Positions 1-6,002 of a stretch of 6,002 nt of DNA are shown piece after piece (the first letter of the stretch is position 1; every line of letters starts with the position of its first letter). Below the pieces are notes generated by a model. The model searched no databases. It was not told where the DNA came from and worked only from the letters and a program-made list of their open reading frames with translations. Origin of the DNA: Bacteroidota bacterium (GTDB lineage: Bacteria; Bacteroidota; Rhodothermia; Rhodothermales; Rubricoccaceae); contig JADFLK010000147.1 in the NCBI GenBank assembly GCA_022564455.1, forward strand, positions 1 through 6,002, in the 5' to 3' direction. A program made the translations under genes and the position numbers.

Positions 1-526
<526 letters not shown>

Positions 527-988
527 CTACCGCTCCTTCATCACCCGATCCATCCTGCGCTTGGATTCTCTGTCCGCGATGTCGTGGCGCTTGTCGTGCA
601 TCTTCTTTCCTCGGCCCAGTGCAATCTCGATCTTGGCTCGCCCGCTCTTGAAGTAAATCTTTAGAGGGACTATCGTAAACCCCTTCTGCTCAACACTTTT
701 CTTCAATTTCTTGATTTCCTTTCGATGGAGCAACAGACGCCGGGGCCGCGTCGGCTCGTGGTTGGCATGGCCTCCCATCTCGTACGGGTTGATGTGCGCA
801 TTCAACAACTCTACACCGTCGCTGCCTACGGCCACATAGGCTTCCTGCAAGCTCACTTTCCCCTCGCGCAGCGACTTCACTTCGGAGCCCGTCAGTACCA
901 TCCCGGCCTCGATGGGCTTTTCGAGGTTGTACTCGTACCGCGCCTTGCGGTTAGTGGCAACGATCTTGATACCTGGCGAATCGGACAA
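527..988 (-). CDS. smpB: SsrA-binding protein SmpB
   Basis: SmpB binds the tRNA-like domain of tmRNA and delivers it with EF-Tu to ribosomes stalled on broken mRNA, starting trans-translation. The protein is 153 residues, within the usual range of about 145-165. Family landmarks are ATNRKARYEY (11-20), EAGMVLTGSEVKSLR (27-41), NAHINPYEMGG (63-73), PRRLLLHRKEI (82-92) and ALGRGKKMHDKR (123-134). The basic C-terminal tail to residue 153 is the part that inserts into the mRNA channel. The start is TTG at 988-986. Reading upstream in frame I find no ATG or GTG before a TAG stop, and TTG leaves the usual short N-terminus of about ten residues before NRKA. No Shine-Dalgarno sequence is visible; the pyrimidine-rich run just upstream on the coding strand would not serve. 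It follows rplS by 89 nt. I see no ssrA (tmRNA) gene in the window. Confidence 0.96.
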   Translation of the reverse strand: MSDSPGIKIVATNRKARYEYNLEKPIEAGMVLTGSEVKSLREGKVSLQEAYVAVGSDGVELLNAHINPYEMGGHANHEPTRPRRLLLHRKEIKKLKKSVEQKGFTIVPLKIYFKSGRAKIEIALGRGKKMHDKRHDIADRESKRRMDRVMKER

Positions 989-1043
989 CGGAGGGAGGAG
1001 CAGATTGGATGCGAAGGATAGCCTTACTACTGTCTACTCAGCA

Positions 1044-1064
1044 GGATCGGCACCTACCGAATCC
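1044..1064 (-). other. Short hairpin in the rplS-smpB spacer
   Basis: The spacer 989-1077 contains GGATCGG (1044-1050) and CCGAATCC (1057-1064). They can form a 7-bp stem with one bulged base and a 6-nt loop, 14 nt after the rplS stop. No U-run follows on the minus-strand transcript, so it is not a convincing terminator. It could be a processing or mRNA-stability structure, or chance. Nothing else is visible in this spacer. Confidence 0.25.
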
Positions 1065-1077
1065 GTCCCCACCGTCG

Positions 1078-1440
1078 CTACTTCGTCGAATCGCGGCGCT
1101 TCTCCTTAATACGAGCGGCCTTGCCCCGGAGGCCACGGAGGTAGTAGAGTTTCGCGCGGCGGACGCGGCCCTCTCGGATAAGCTCGATCTTGGCGACACG
1201 CGGAGAATGCAACGGAAAGATGCGCTCGACACCGACGCCATTCGACACTTTACGAACCATGAACGTCTTGGACGAGCCGGAGCCCCTGATGGAGATCACG
1301 ACACCGTCGAATTTCTGGATACGCTCCTTCTCGCCCTCAATAACACGGACGTGCACACTGATCGAATCACCAGGCCCGAACGCCGGGATATCGTCGCGGA
1401 GCTGCGTAGCCTCAACGAGGTTCATCAGGTCGGTAGCCAT
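1078..1440 (-). CDS. rplS: 50S ribosomal protein bL19
   Basis: Structural protein of the large ribosomal subunit, located near the 30S-50S interface and contacting 16S rRNA helix 14. The chosen product is 120 residues, normal for bL19 (about 115-120). Conserved segments are [10 protein letters not shown] (16-25), [14 protein letters not shown] (40-53), [20 protein letters not shown] (59-78) and [20 protein letters not shown] (94-113). The frame is open 15 codons further upstream, but those residues (HFQKS and neighbours) do not look like bL19, so the ATG at 1440-1438 ([10 protein letters not shown]) is preferred. An internal Met at residue 6 is a possible alternative. It follows trmD by 120 nt, the usual order trmD-rplS. 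No strong Shine-Dalgarno is present; a purine patch AGAAGAG is the best candidate. Confidence 0.97.
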   Translation of the reverse strand: MATDLMNLVEATQLRDDIPAFGPGDSISVHVRVIEGEKERIQKFDGVVISIRGSGSSKTFMVRKVSNGVGVERIFPLHSPRVAKIELIREGRVRRAKLYYLRGLRGKAARIKEKRRDSTK

Positions 1441-1560
1441 GGCAATACTCTTCTGGAAGTGTTGAGGTTGAGGTAGCACGAACACGGAGGAACGAACACG
1501 CAGCCTTTAAGGTACGGACACCCAATTACAGAGAGGGCGCTTCTCTGCTTATTCGACGGA
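1441..1560. repeat. Intergenic spacer with a repeated 9-bp word and a small hairpin (element D)
   Basis: The 120-nt spacer between trmD and rplS has ACGAACACG twice, at 1478-1486 and 1492-1500, separated by 5 nt. An inverted copy of its core, CGTGTTC, lies at 1566-1572 inside the last codons of trmD. A small hairpin, CAGAGA (1529-1534) with TCTCTG (1542-1547) and a 7-nt loop, lies just after the trmD stop in transcription order and lacks a U-run. This is a weaker relative of the word-based inverted repeats in the other spacers. It could be chance. Confidence 0.4.
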
Positions 1561-2253
1561 TTATTCGTGTTCTGGGGGAAGGAGATCGGGGCGGCGCTTT
1601 TGCGTCTTGACTAGCCGTTGTTCCTCGCGCCACGACAAAATGGCTTCGTGATTGCCGGACGTCAGCACTGGCGGCACGCCCATCCCTCTAAACTTAGGAG
1701 GTCGCGTGTAGGCCGGAGCATCCAGCAAACCATCCTGAAACGAATCGGACAGGGCGGAGTTGGCATCGCCGAGAACGCCGGGAATGAGCCGTGCAATGGC
1801 GTCGATGAGAACAAGCGCGGGCAGTTCGCCGCCCGAGAGCACGTAATCGCCAATAGATATCTCGCGCGTCACAAACGTATCCCGCACGCGCTGGTCGATG
1901 CCCTTGTAGTGGCCGGCAATCAGCAGCAGGTTTTTGTAGAGGGACAGCCGGTTGGCAAGAGGCTGGTCGAGCGTTTCGCCGTCCGGCGTGAGGTAAATAA
2001 TTTCATCGTAAGGCTCGCCGAGTTGTTCCTGAAGCGCCTCGATACTGGCGAAGAGCGGTTCGGGCCTGAGCACCATCCCTCCGCCTCCGCCATACGGAAG
2101 GTCGTCGATCTGCCGGTAGCTGCCGAGCCCCCAGTCGCGCAAATCATGCACGCGCACTTCCACGAGGCCCTTGTCCTGCGCACGCTGGAGGATCGAGTGA
2201 TCCAGCGGGCTGCGGACGAGATCCGGCAGTACGGTGATGAGGTCGATGAGCAT
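1561..2253 (-). CDS. trmD: tRNA (guanine-N1-)-methyltransferase TrmD
   Basis: SPOUT-family enzyme that uses S-adenosylmethionine to make m1G37 next to the anticodon, preventing +1 frameshifting; it works as a homodimer with a trefoil-knot cofactor site. The product from ATG 2253-2251 is 230 residues, close to typical. Visible motifs: [15 protein letters not shown] (52-66), [10 protein letters not shown] (88-97), the knot segments [11 protein letters not shown] (113-123) and [20 protein letters not shown] (133-152), then RLIPGVLG (155-162), [16 protein letters not shown] (170-185) and [10 protein letters not shown] (193-202). Asp170 in DSF aligns by eye with the catalytic Asp169 of E. coli TrmD. 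The frame stays open 39 codons upstream to 2370, but that stretch is repeat-derived and overlaps rimM, so it is rejected as coding. TrmD lies between rimM and rplS, the standard order. Confidence 0.97.
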   Translation of the reverse strand: MLIDLITVLPDLVRSPLDHSILQRAQDKGLVEVRVHDLRDWGLGSYRQIDDLPYGGGGGMVLRPEPLFASIEALQEQLGEPYDEIIYLTPDGETLDQPLANRLSLYKNLLLIAGHYKGIDQRVRDTFVTREISIGDYVLSGGELPALVLIDAIARLIPGVLGDANSALSDSFQDGLLDAPAYTRPPKFRGMGVPPVLTSGNHEAILSWREEQRLVKTQKRRPDLLPPEHE

Positions 2254-2341
2254 TGTGGGGAATTCGGATTTACGATCTGGGATTTGGGGTTTGGCTTCAT
2301 TCCAACTCGAACTGCCAAAATCAAAAATCCGAAATCGAAAA
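2254..2341. repeat. Intergenic inverted repeat made of a repeated word (element B)
   Basis: This is the 88-nt spacer between rimM and trmD. The left arm has TTCGGATTT (2263-2271) and GATTTGG (2281-2287). The right arm has CCAAAATC (2315-2322) and AAATCCGAA (2325-2333). They pair as a 9-bp perfect segment plus a 7-bp segment with a one-base bulge; the left arm carries about 9 extra nt between the two segments. The loop is about 27 nt (2288-2314). GGATTT/GGTTTGG-like words recur inside the left arm. No U-run follows. The design matches elements A and C, but the word is different. It creates a spurious in-frame N-terminal extension of trmD. Confidence 0.65.
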
Positions 2342-2869
2342 CTATTCGAGAAGTCCGTCGGGAGGGTCAACTACGATTCGGCGCAGATTAATATCGACAT
2401 CCGTTACAATCTCCGGCACGTCGGGGATGAGCGCGTCGGGGCGGGCGGGGCGGGAAACGACGAGCAGGCGTTGCGCGCCTTCGAGTACATCGCACACGGT
2501 GCCGATGACCTCGCCTCCTCCCTCTTCAACGACCTCCATCCCGATCAGATCGTGGATGTAGACTTCGCCGTCTTCGAGGGGCGGAAGGTCGGATTTCAAG
2601 GCGTAGACACCGATTCGGCTGAGAGTCTCCGCCTCCTCACGAGTCGAAATGCCGGCCAGCTTGAGCAGCGCAATCGTCCGCCCTTTCATTATCTGAAAGC
2701 GAACACTCTCAACTTCGTAGGTGCGTGTCTGATCGGCCGACGGACCCACAAAAACGCGCCGCAACGCAAGGAAACGTTGCGGATCGTCGGTTTCGGGAAA
2801 GACCTTAACCTCGCCGACCACGCCGTGAGCGCGTCCGAAGTAGCCCATCAGAAGGAGTTCGGTGTTCAT
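2342..2869 (-). CDS. rimM: Ribosome maturation factor RimM
   Basis: RimM binds uS19 and assists assembly of the 30S head and 16S rRNA processing. From ATG 2869-2867 the protein is 175 residues, a normal length. The N-terminal RimM barrel shows [16 protein letters not shown] (8-23) and PETDDPQRF (25-33), followed by [19 protein letters not shown] (63-81). The C-terminal PRC-barrel-like domain runs from about [11 protein letters not shown] (104-114) through [14 protein letters not shown] (146-159) to the family ending [12 protein letters not shown] (164-175). The frame is open 18 codons upstream (MCEGTDGCSR...), but those residues do not resemble the family, so the internal Met is preferred. 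It follows rpsP by 81 nt, a spacer in which I see no notable structure. No convincing ribosome-binding site is visible. Confidence 0.96.
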   Translation of the reverse strand: MNTELLLMGYFGRAHGVVGEVKVFPETDDPQRFLALRRVFVGPSADQTRTYEVESVRFQIMKGRTIALLKLAGISTREEAETLSRIGVYALKSDLPPLEDGEVYIHDLIGMEVVEEGGGEVIGTVCDVLEGAQRLLVVSRPARPDALIPDVPEIVTDVDINLRRIVVDPPDGLLE

Positions 2870-2950
2870 GTGTGTCGAGCTTCTTGAAAATGTACGAGAA
2901 CACCCATCAGTGCCCTCGCACACTTCACCCCCTCAAACCCACAGCGTCGG

Positions 2951-4060
2951 CTACCCTTTCTTCAGTTCAACAATGAAGGCCTTGAGGCCATCCTTGTCAT
3001 CGGCAGCGAGGAAAGCGGCTTGCTGCGCCCAGCTTTCCTCGTTGGCAGTGGCTGTGCTAAGGCCACTCTCATCGACAATCGTACGGAGCGACTCCAACTC
3101 CAGGGAGGTAAGCTGCGCAAAGGTGGTGATGTCGTGCTCGTTGAGCAGCGCCGAGAACTTCGGCCCGATGCCAAGGATCTTCGTGAGTTTGTCCGGCTCG
3201 GCTGTGGTTTCAGCAGCCACGGGCTCTTCCGCCGGTGCTTCTTCAGCTTCCGGGTCCTCTACAACTTCAGCTTCTTCCTCCGGAGCTTCTTCTGCTTCCC
3301 GCTCCTCTGCAACTTCGGCTTCTTCCTCCGGAGCTTCTTCAGCTTCCGGCTCCTCTACAACTTCAGCTTCTTCCTCCGGAGCTTCTTCTGCAACCGGCTC
3401 CTCCACAACTTCAGCTTCTCCCTCCGGAGCTTCTTCGACAACGTCTTCAGCGGTGGCCTCGGGTGCAGCTTCTTCTGAAACTTCCTCTATACCAGCCTCT
3501 TCTTCAACCGTGGCCTCATCCCCACCTTCGGCAGGAGCTTCGGCGGTGACGTCGGCGTCAGCTGCAGCACGCTCGGCGCGCTGGGCATCTTCGTCCTCCT
3601 GCCGCTGCTTCTCGAGTTCGGCTTCGCGCTCGGCGCGTTTCTCCGCCATCTCAGCGGCCTTTTCGGCAGCGACGGCGCGCTCCTTCTCGAGGCGTTCCGC
3701 GCGAAGTTCCGCCTTGCTCTTCTTGACCGGTCTGTTCTCGGCGCGGTGCGCGAGGAAGGCAGTTACGGCCTGCTCGATCTCTTCTTCCGTCTTCCCCTTG
3801 CGGAGCATGTGCAGGCGGAGCATCACGCCCTGGCCGCTGAGCAGGTTGCGAACGGTATGCGACGGCTGCGCGCCCTCGCCGAGCCAGTAAAGAATCCGGT
3901 CCTCCTTCAGGCGGACGGTTGCGGGTTCGCTCAGCGGCTCATACCGGCCGAGGTCTTCGATGTAACGGCCATCACGCGGGCTGCGGGCATCCGCGGCGAC
4001 GAGGGCATAGATGGGGAGCTTCTTGCGGCCCATCCGGCGTAGGCGAAGTTTGACTGCCAT
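2951..4060 (-). CDS. rpsP: 30S ribosomal protein bS16 with long acidic repeat tail and C-terminal HhH-like domain
   Basis: bS16 is an early-assembling 30S protein. Residues 1-85 are the canonical domain ([20 protein letters not shown], then [20 protein letters not shown], and [18 protein letters not shown] at 63-80). The whole protein is 369 residues, against about 80-180 for most bS16, so roughly 280 residues are extra. The extension has three parts. Residues 113-168 are a charged Ala/Glu/Lys/Arg segment likely to form a helix or coiled coil. Residues 171-289 are extremely acidic and low in complexity, with four 16-residue repeats (209-272) plus a partial fifth. Residues 290-369 are a compact domain starting [17 protein letters not shown], a helix-hairpin-helix-like motif. 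I associate that domain type with tails of Bacteroidota ribosomal proteins such as bL21. The frame is unbroken throughout, so this is a genuine fusion. ATG at 4060-4058 gives the exact bS16 N-terminus. It follows ffh by 121 nt. Confidence 0.95.
   Translation of the reverse strand: MAVKLRLRRMGRKKLPIYALVAADARSPRDGRYIEDLGRYEPLSEPATVRLKEDRILYWLGEGAQPSHTVRNLLSGQGVMLRLHMLRKGKTEEEIEQAVTAFLAHRAENRPVKKSKAELRAERLEKERAVAAEKAAEMAEKRAEREAELEKQRQEDEDAQRAERAAADADVTAEAPAEGGDEATVEEEAGIEEVSEEAAPEATAEDVVEEAPEGEAEVVEEPVAEEAPEEEAEVVEEPEAEEAPEEEAEVAEEREAEEAPEEEAEVVEDPEAEEAPAEEPVAAETTAEPDKLTKILGIGPKFSALLNEHDITTFAQLTSLELESLRTIVDESGLSTATANEESWAQQAAFLAADDKDGLKAFIVELKKG
2954..3193 (-). other. Helix-hairpin-helix-like domain at the C-terminus of bS16
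   Basis: Residues 290-369 of the rpsP product. [20 protein letters not shown] (297-316) has the Gly-x-Gly-Pro-Lys hairpin followed by a helix and the 'I.TFAQL' turn typical of small HhH domains that bind nucleic acid without sequence specificity. The stretch from about 323 to 369 ([20 protein letters not shown] at 343-362) completes a compact unit. The domain is separated from the ribosomal core by the acidic linker, so it could reach rRNA or another partner at a distance. The nucleic-acid role is an inference from the motif. Confidence 0.6.
3221..3436 (-). repeat. 48-bp tandem repeat inside rpsP (16-residue acidic repeats)
   Basis: Residues 209-280 of bS16. The unit [16 protein letters not shown] begins at residues 209, 225, 241 and 257, with a partial unit at 273. 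The DNA period is therefore 48 bp, and full units span 3245-3436. Units differ at a few residues (G for E in the first, VA at the end of the first, AEER in the third, VEDP in the fourth). Composition is Glu, Ala, Pro and Val, with no aromatic or basic residue except one Arg. It is expected to be a disordered, strongly negative spacer. The copy number is likely to vary between strains by slippage or recombination. Confidence 0.9.
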
Positions 4061-4181
4061 GATGTTCGGTTACTGGTTGAAAGGTTGGAGGTCGGTTGTG
4101 AATAGTGCGTAGTGCGTGGTACGTAATGAGGATCAGTCGAACACCCTTACGCAATACGGAATACGCACTATGGAATACGAT
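4061..4181. repeat. Intergenic inverted repeat made of repeated words (element C)
   Basis: This is the 121-nt spacer between ffh and rpsP. ATAGTGCGTA (4102-4111) is a perfect 10-bp reverse complement of TACGCACTAT (4162-4171). The arms continue to 25 bp (4102-4126 against 4147-4171) with about 20 matches, around a 20-nt loop. The left arm contains AGTGCGT twice in direct tandem (4104-4110, 4111-4117). The right arm contains GGAATACG twice (4158-4165, 4172-4179). There is no U-run. It is the clearest of the word-based spacer hairpins in this window. It could fold in the ffh-rpsP transcript or be a small mobile or expanding intergenic element. Confidence 0.75.
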
Positions 4182-5537
4182 TTAGTTCTGGAGCCCCATT
4201 AGCGAGCCCATGTCAACGTTGCGGCCTTTCTTGGTGAGCCGCATCATCGTCTTCATCATCTTCTTCATCTCGCGGAACTGCTTGAGGAGCTGGTTAACGT
4301 CCTGCACCTTGAGCCCGGCGCCCTTGGCGATGCGCTGGCGGCGGCTGCCGTTGATGAGTTCGGGCTTGCTGCGCTCGGCCGCCGTCATGGACTGGATGAG
4401 AGCCTCGATGTGGACGAAGGCGTCGTCGCGGACATCCATGTCCTTCACAGCCTTGCCCACGCCCGGGATCATGCCGAGGAGGTCTTTCATCGACCCCATC
4501 TTCTTGATCTTCTGAAGCTGTTCGTAGAAGTCGTCGAGATCGAAGGTCTGCTTGCGGAACTTCTTCTCGAGCTCGATGGCCTCCTCCTCGTCGAACTGCT
4601 CCTTCGCCTTCTCGACGAACGACACGATGTCGCCCATGCCGAGGATGCGCTGCGCCATGCGATCCGGGTGGAACTCCGTGAGCGCGTCGAGCTTCTCGCC
4701 GGTGGAAGCAAACTTGATCGGCTTCTCGACCACCGAGCGGATCGAGAGCGCCGCGCCGCCGCGGGTATCGCCGTCGAGCTTGGTGAGGACGACGCCGTCG
4801 ATGTCGAGTTGCAGGTTGAACTCGCGTGCGCTGTTCACGGCGTCCTGCCCCGTCATCGAGTCCACGACGAAGAGGATTTCGTCGGGATCGACGGCCTTTT
4901 TGATAGCGACGACCTCGGCCATCATCTGCTCGTCCACATGCAGGCGGCCTGCCGTGTCGATGATGACGGTGTCGCGGCCGGTCTTGCGCGCTTCCAGCAC
5001 GGCCTCGCGCGCTACGCGGACGGCATCCTTCTCGGGCACGCCGTCTTCGCCGCGAATCGAAAACGTGGGGACACCCACCTGCGCGGCGAGCGCTTCCAAC
5101 TGGTCCACAGCGGCCGGGCGGTACACGTCGGCGGCGGCGAGGAGCGGGCTCTTGCCCTGGCTCTTCAGGAACCGAGCCAGTTTGGCAACAAACGTCGTTT
5201 TACCCGATCCCTGCAAACCGGCGATCAGGATGACGTTCGGGAGCCGCTTGCTCTTGTTCAGCTCAACGTGGACGTCGCCGAGGAGGAAAACCAGTTCGTC
5301 GTAGATGAGCTTGACGAACTGCTGGCCCGGCGCCACGGACGTGAGCACGTCCTCGTCCAGCGCCTTTTCCTTGACGCGGTTGGTGAACTCGCGGGCAACC
5401 TCGTAGTTGACGTCGGCATCGAGGAGCGCGCGGCGGACCTCCCGCATCGTCTCCGCGATGTTGAGCTCGGTGATCTTGCCCTGGCCCCTAACACTTTTGA
5501 GGGCGGCGTCGAGCTTGTCGGATAGCGTATCGAACAT
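4182..5537 (-). CDS. ffh: Signal recognition particle protein Ffh (SRP54)
   Basis: SRP GTPase that, with 4.5S/SRP RNA, binds signal sequences on ribosomes and docks with FtsY at the membrane. The product is 451 residues, a standard length. The N domain (1 to about 90) includes MFDTLSDKLDAAL and REVRRALLDADVNYEVAREF (32-51). The G domain has the P-loop GLQGSGKTT (107-115), the DVYRPAAVDQL segment (137-147), DTAGRLHVDE (194-203), the TKLDGDTRGGAAL guanine-specificity and closing region (252-264) and GMGDIVSFVEKA (300-311). The methionine-rich M domain follows, with the RNA-binding element GSRRQRIAKGAG (397-408), VNQLLKQFREMKKMMKTMMR (414-433) and a short tail ending GLQN. All motifs are intact. 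The ATG at 5537-5535 gives the family N-terminus. It is the first recognisable gene of the cluster. No Shine-Dalgarno is seen; its leader holds a small hairpin at 5563-5577. Confidence 0.98.
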   Translation of the reverse strand: MFDTLSDKLDAALKSVRGQGKITELNIAETMREVRRALLDADVNYEVAREFTNRVKEKALDEDVLTSVAPGQQFVKLIYDELVFLLGDVHVELNKSKRLPNVILIAGLQGSGKTTFVAKLARFLKSQGKSPLLAAADVYRPAAVDQLEALAAQVGVPTFSIRGEDGVPEKDAVRVAREAVLEARKTGRDTVIIDTAGRLHVDEQMMAEVVAIKKAVDPDEILFVVDSMTGQDAVNSAREFNLQLDIDGVVLTKLDGDTRGGAALSIRSVVEKPIKFASTGEKLDALTEFHPDRMAQRILGMGDIVSFVEKAKEQFDEEEAIELEKKFRKQTFDLDDFYEQLQKIKKMGSMKDLLGMIPGVGKAVKDMDVRDDAFVHIEALIQSMTAAERSKPELINGSRRQRIAKGAGLKVQDVNQLLKQFREMKKMMKTMMRLTKKGRNVDMGSLMGLQN

Positions 5538-5562
5538 AGAGCGCAGTGAGGGATGTTAAGGG

Positions 5563-5577
5563 CTCGCGGGTCGCGAG
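5563..5577 (-). other. Hairpin in the ffh leader
   Basis: CTCGCG (5563-5568) and CGCGAG (5572-5577) form a perfect 6-bp GC-rich stem with a 3-nt loop, 26 nt upstream of the ffh ATG. There is no adjacent U-run on either strand. The rest of 5538-5665 holds a directly repeated CAGGTT on the minus strand and an 11-bp near-palindrome, CCGGCGGCCGG, around 5620. I see no promoter that I would defend. The hairpin could be a leader structure or chance in GC-rich DNA. Confidence 0.3.
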
Positions 5578-5665
5578 GATCAGGGGCGGAGCCGCAAACG
5601 AAACCTGAACAACCTGTTCCGGCGGCCGGACCCCAGATCGGGTTCCGAACTGGGCAAGGGGCAAA

Positions 5666-5917
5666 TTACAGCTGAGAGGTGTGGAGTCGGGGGAGAGGGG
5701 GCGAAGAAAACGTTTTCATCGCCTCGCGCAAGACATCTGCGCTCGGGTACTCACGCACGCCAGCCTCCAAGAGCGCGAGCGCTTTCGCGGCATCATGCTG
5801 GTCAACGGCTTCTCTGCTATGTTCCACGAACTTGGCAGCTTTTCGGAGGCACTTGCGGCATAACTTCTCTCCTACCACTAAGTGATCTACCACAATGATT
5901 GATCCAAGCACTTCCAT
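5666..5917 (-). CDS. Hypothetical protein, 83 residues
   Basis: I do not recognise this protein. The frame runs from ATG 5917-5915 to TAA 5668-5666 and is open only 14 codons further upstream, to a TGA at 5962-5960. The N-terminus is hydrophobic (VLGSIIVVDHLVV, 3-15), not clearly a signal peptide or membrane helix. A single CxxC (LCRKCLRK, Cys20 and Cys23) follows. Then come two probable amphipathic helices, SREAVDQHDAAKALALLEAG (34-53) and SADVLREAM (59-67), joined by VREYPS, which look like one TPR-type helical pair. The end is Pro/Ser-rich. Codon use looks plausibly coding, better than the opposing plus-strand frames. It reads in the same direction as ffh, with a 128-nt gap. It may be a real small gene, a gene remnant, or chance. 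Confidence 0.4.
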   Translation of the reverse strand: MEVLGSIIVVDHLVVGEKLCRKCLRKAAKFVEHSREAVDQHDAAKALALLEAGVREYPSADVLREAMKTFSSPPLPRLHTSQL

Positions 5918-5933
5918 TGTGCCGACATGGATA

Positions 5934-5952
5934 CTGACGGCGGAGCCGTCGG
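5934..5952. promoter_or_regulatory. Palindrome between a hypothetical gene and a possible divergent start
   Basis: GACGGC (5936-5941) and GCCGTC (5945-5950) form a perfect 6-bp inverted repeat with a 3-nt centre. One more C-G pair and a wobble pair extend it to 5934-5952. It lies between the ATG of the hypothetical minus-strand gene (5917) and a possible plus-strand ATG (5962). It could be an operator or an RNA hairpin, but there is no repeat or consensus to support a named regulator. Confidence 0.3.
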
Positions 5953-5961
5953 GAGACTGTC

Positions 5962-6002
5962 ATGCCAAACACATGGAAGGATCGTCTGGCGGACAAAGAG
6001 AT
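5962..6002 (+). CDS. Possible start of a divergent gene (cut by window edge)
   Basis: ATG at 5962 opens a plus-strand frame of 13 codons, MPNTWKDRLADKE, still open at the window end. GGGAG at 5951-5955 sits 6 nt before the ATG, a better ribosome-binding-site candidate than any of the minus-strand genes has. The peptide is too short to identify. It would be divergent from the hypothetical minus-strand gene. It may equally be chance. Confidence 0.25.
   Translation, partial: MPNTWKDRLADKE

Noticed and set aside
1618..2391. 257-residue plus-strand open frame
   Set aside because: It is antisense to trmD and enters the repeat spacer; the composition is not protein-like.
3020..3549. Plus-strand frames with Phe/Leu-rich or Leu/Pro-rich repeats
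   Set aside because: They are other-frame readings of the 48-bp repeat in rpsP.
2862..3890. 342-residue plus-strand open frame rich in Ser and Ala
   Set aside because: It is antisense to rpsP. Its SASGSS-like repeats are the complement of the Glu/Ala repeat codons, and it has no family features.
4410..5525. 371-residue plus-strand open frame
   Set aside because: It lies wholly opposite ffh, which has every family motif. The long frame results from GC-rich codon bias.
5595..5602. TTCGTTTG on the minus strand as a Bacteroidota-type -7 promoter element for ffh
   Set aside because: It deviates from TAnnTTTG and no TTG -33 element is found at the right distance.
5679..5885. Plus-strand frames of 60-68 residues opposite the hypothetical gene
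   Set aside because: They have no recognisable features and look less protein-like than the minus-strand frame at 5666-5917, though neither is proven.

Overview
The window is a stretch of core translation and secretion genes, almost all on the minus strand. Read in the direction of transcription (high to low coordinates) the order is: a small hypothetical gene, ffh (SRP54), rpsP (bS16), rimM, trmD, rplS (bL19), smpB, and the first 137 codons of tyrS, which runs off the left edge. The core order ffh-rpsP-rimM-trmD-rplS is an ancient and widely conserved bacterial cluster. smpB and tyrS extend the translation theme.

The organism is probably a moderately GC-rich member of the Bacteroidota/Rhodothermota assemblage. 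This is an inference from two things. No clear Shine-Dalgarno motif precedes any of the identified minus-strand starts. The bS16 protein carries a very long acidic C-terminal extension ending in a helix-hairpin-helix-like 'LTKI.GIGPK' domain, a type of tail I associate with ribosomal proteins of that group. No rRNA or marker gene is present to confirm it.

The genes work together as follows. Ffh is the protein of the signal recognition particle. bS16 and bL19 are structural ribosomal proteins. RimM helps mature the 30S head, TrmD makes m1G37 in tRNA, SmpB delivers tmRNA to stalled ribosomes, and TyrS charges tRNA-Tyr.

The unusual content lies in two places. First, the spacers are wide for a tight operon (81-121 nt). 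Three of them (413-526, 2254-2341, 4061-4181) each contain an imperfect inverted repeat built from short repeated words, with a different word in each spacer. A fourth spacer (1441-1560) has a weaker version. Second, bS16 is about four times its usual length and contains a 48-bp (16-residue) Glu/Ala/Pro/Val tandem repeat.

The right end (5538-6002) is less certain. It holds a plausible 83-residue hypothetical gene on the minus strand, a perfect 6-bp-stem palindrome, and a possible start of a divergent plus-strand gene cut by the window edge. I saw no mobile element, CRISPR array, tRNA or rRNA gene. The plus-strand open frames opposite rpsP, trmD and ffh are shadows of those genes.
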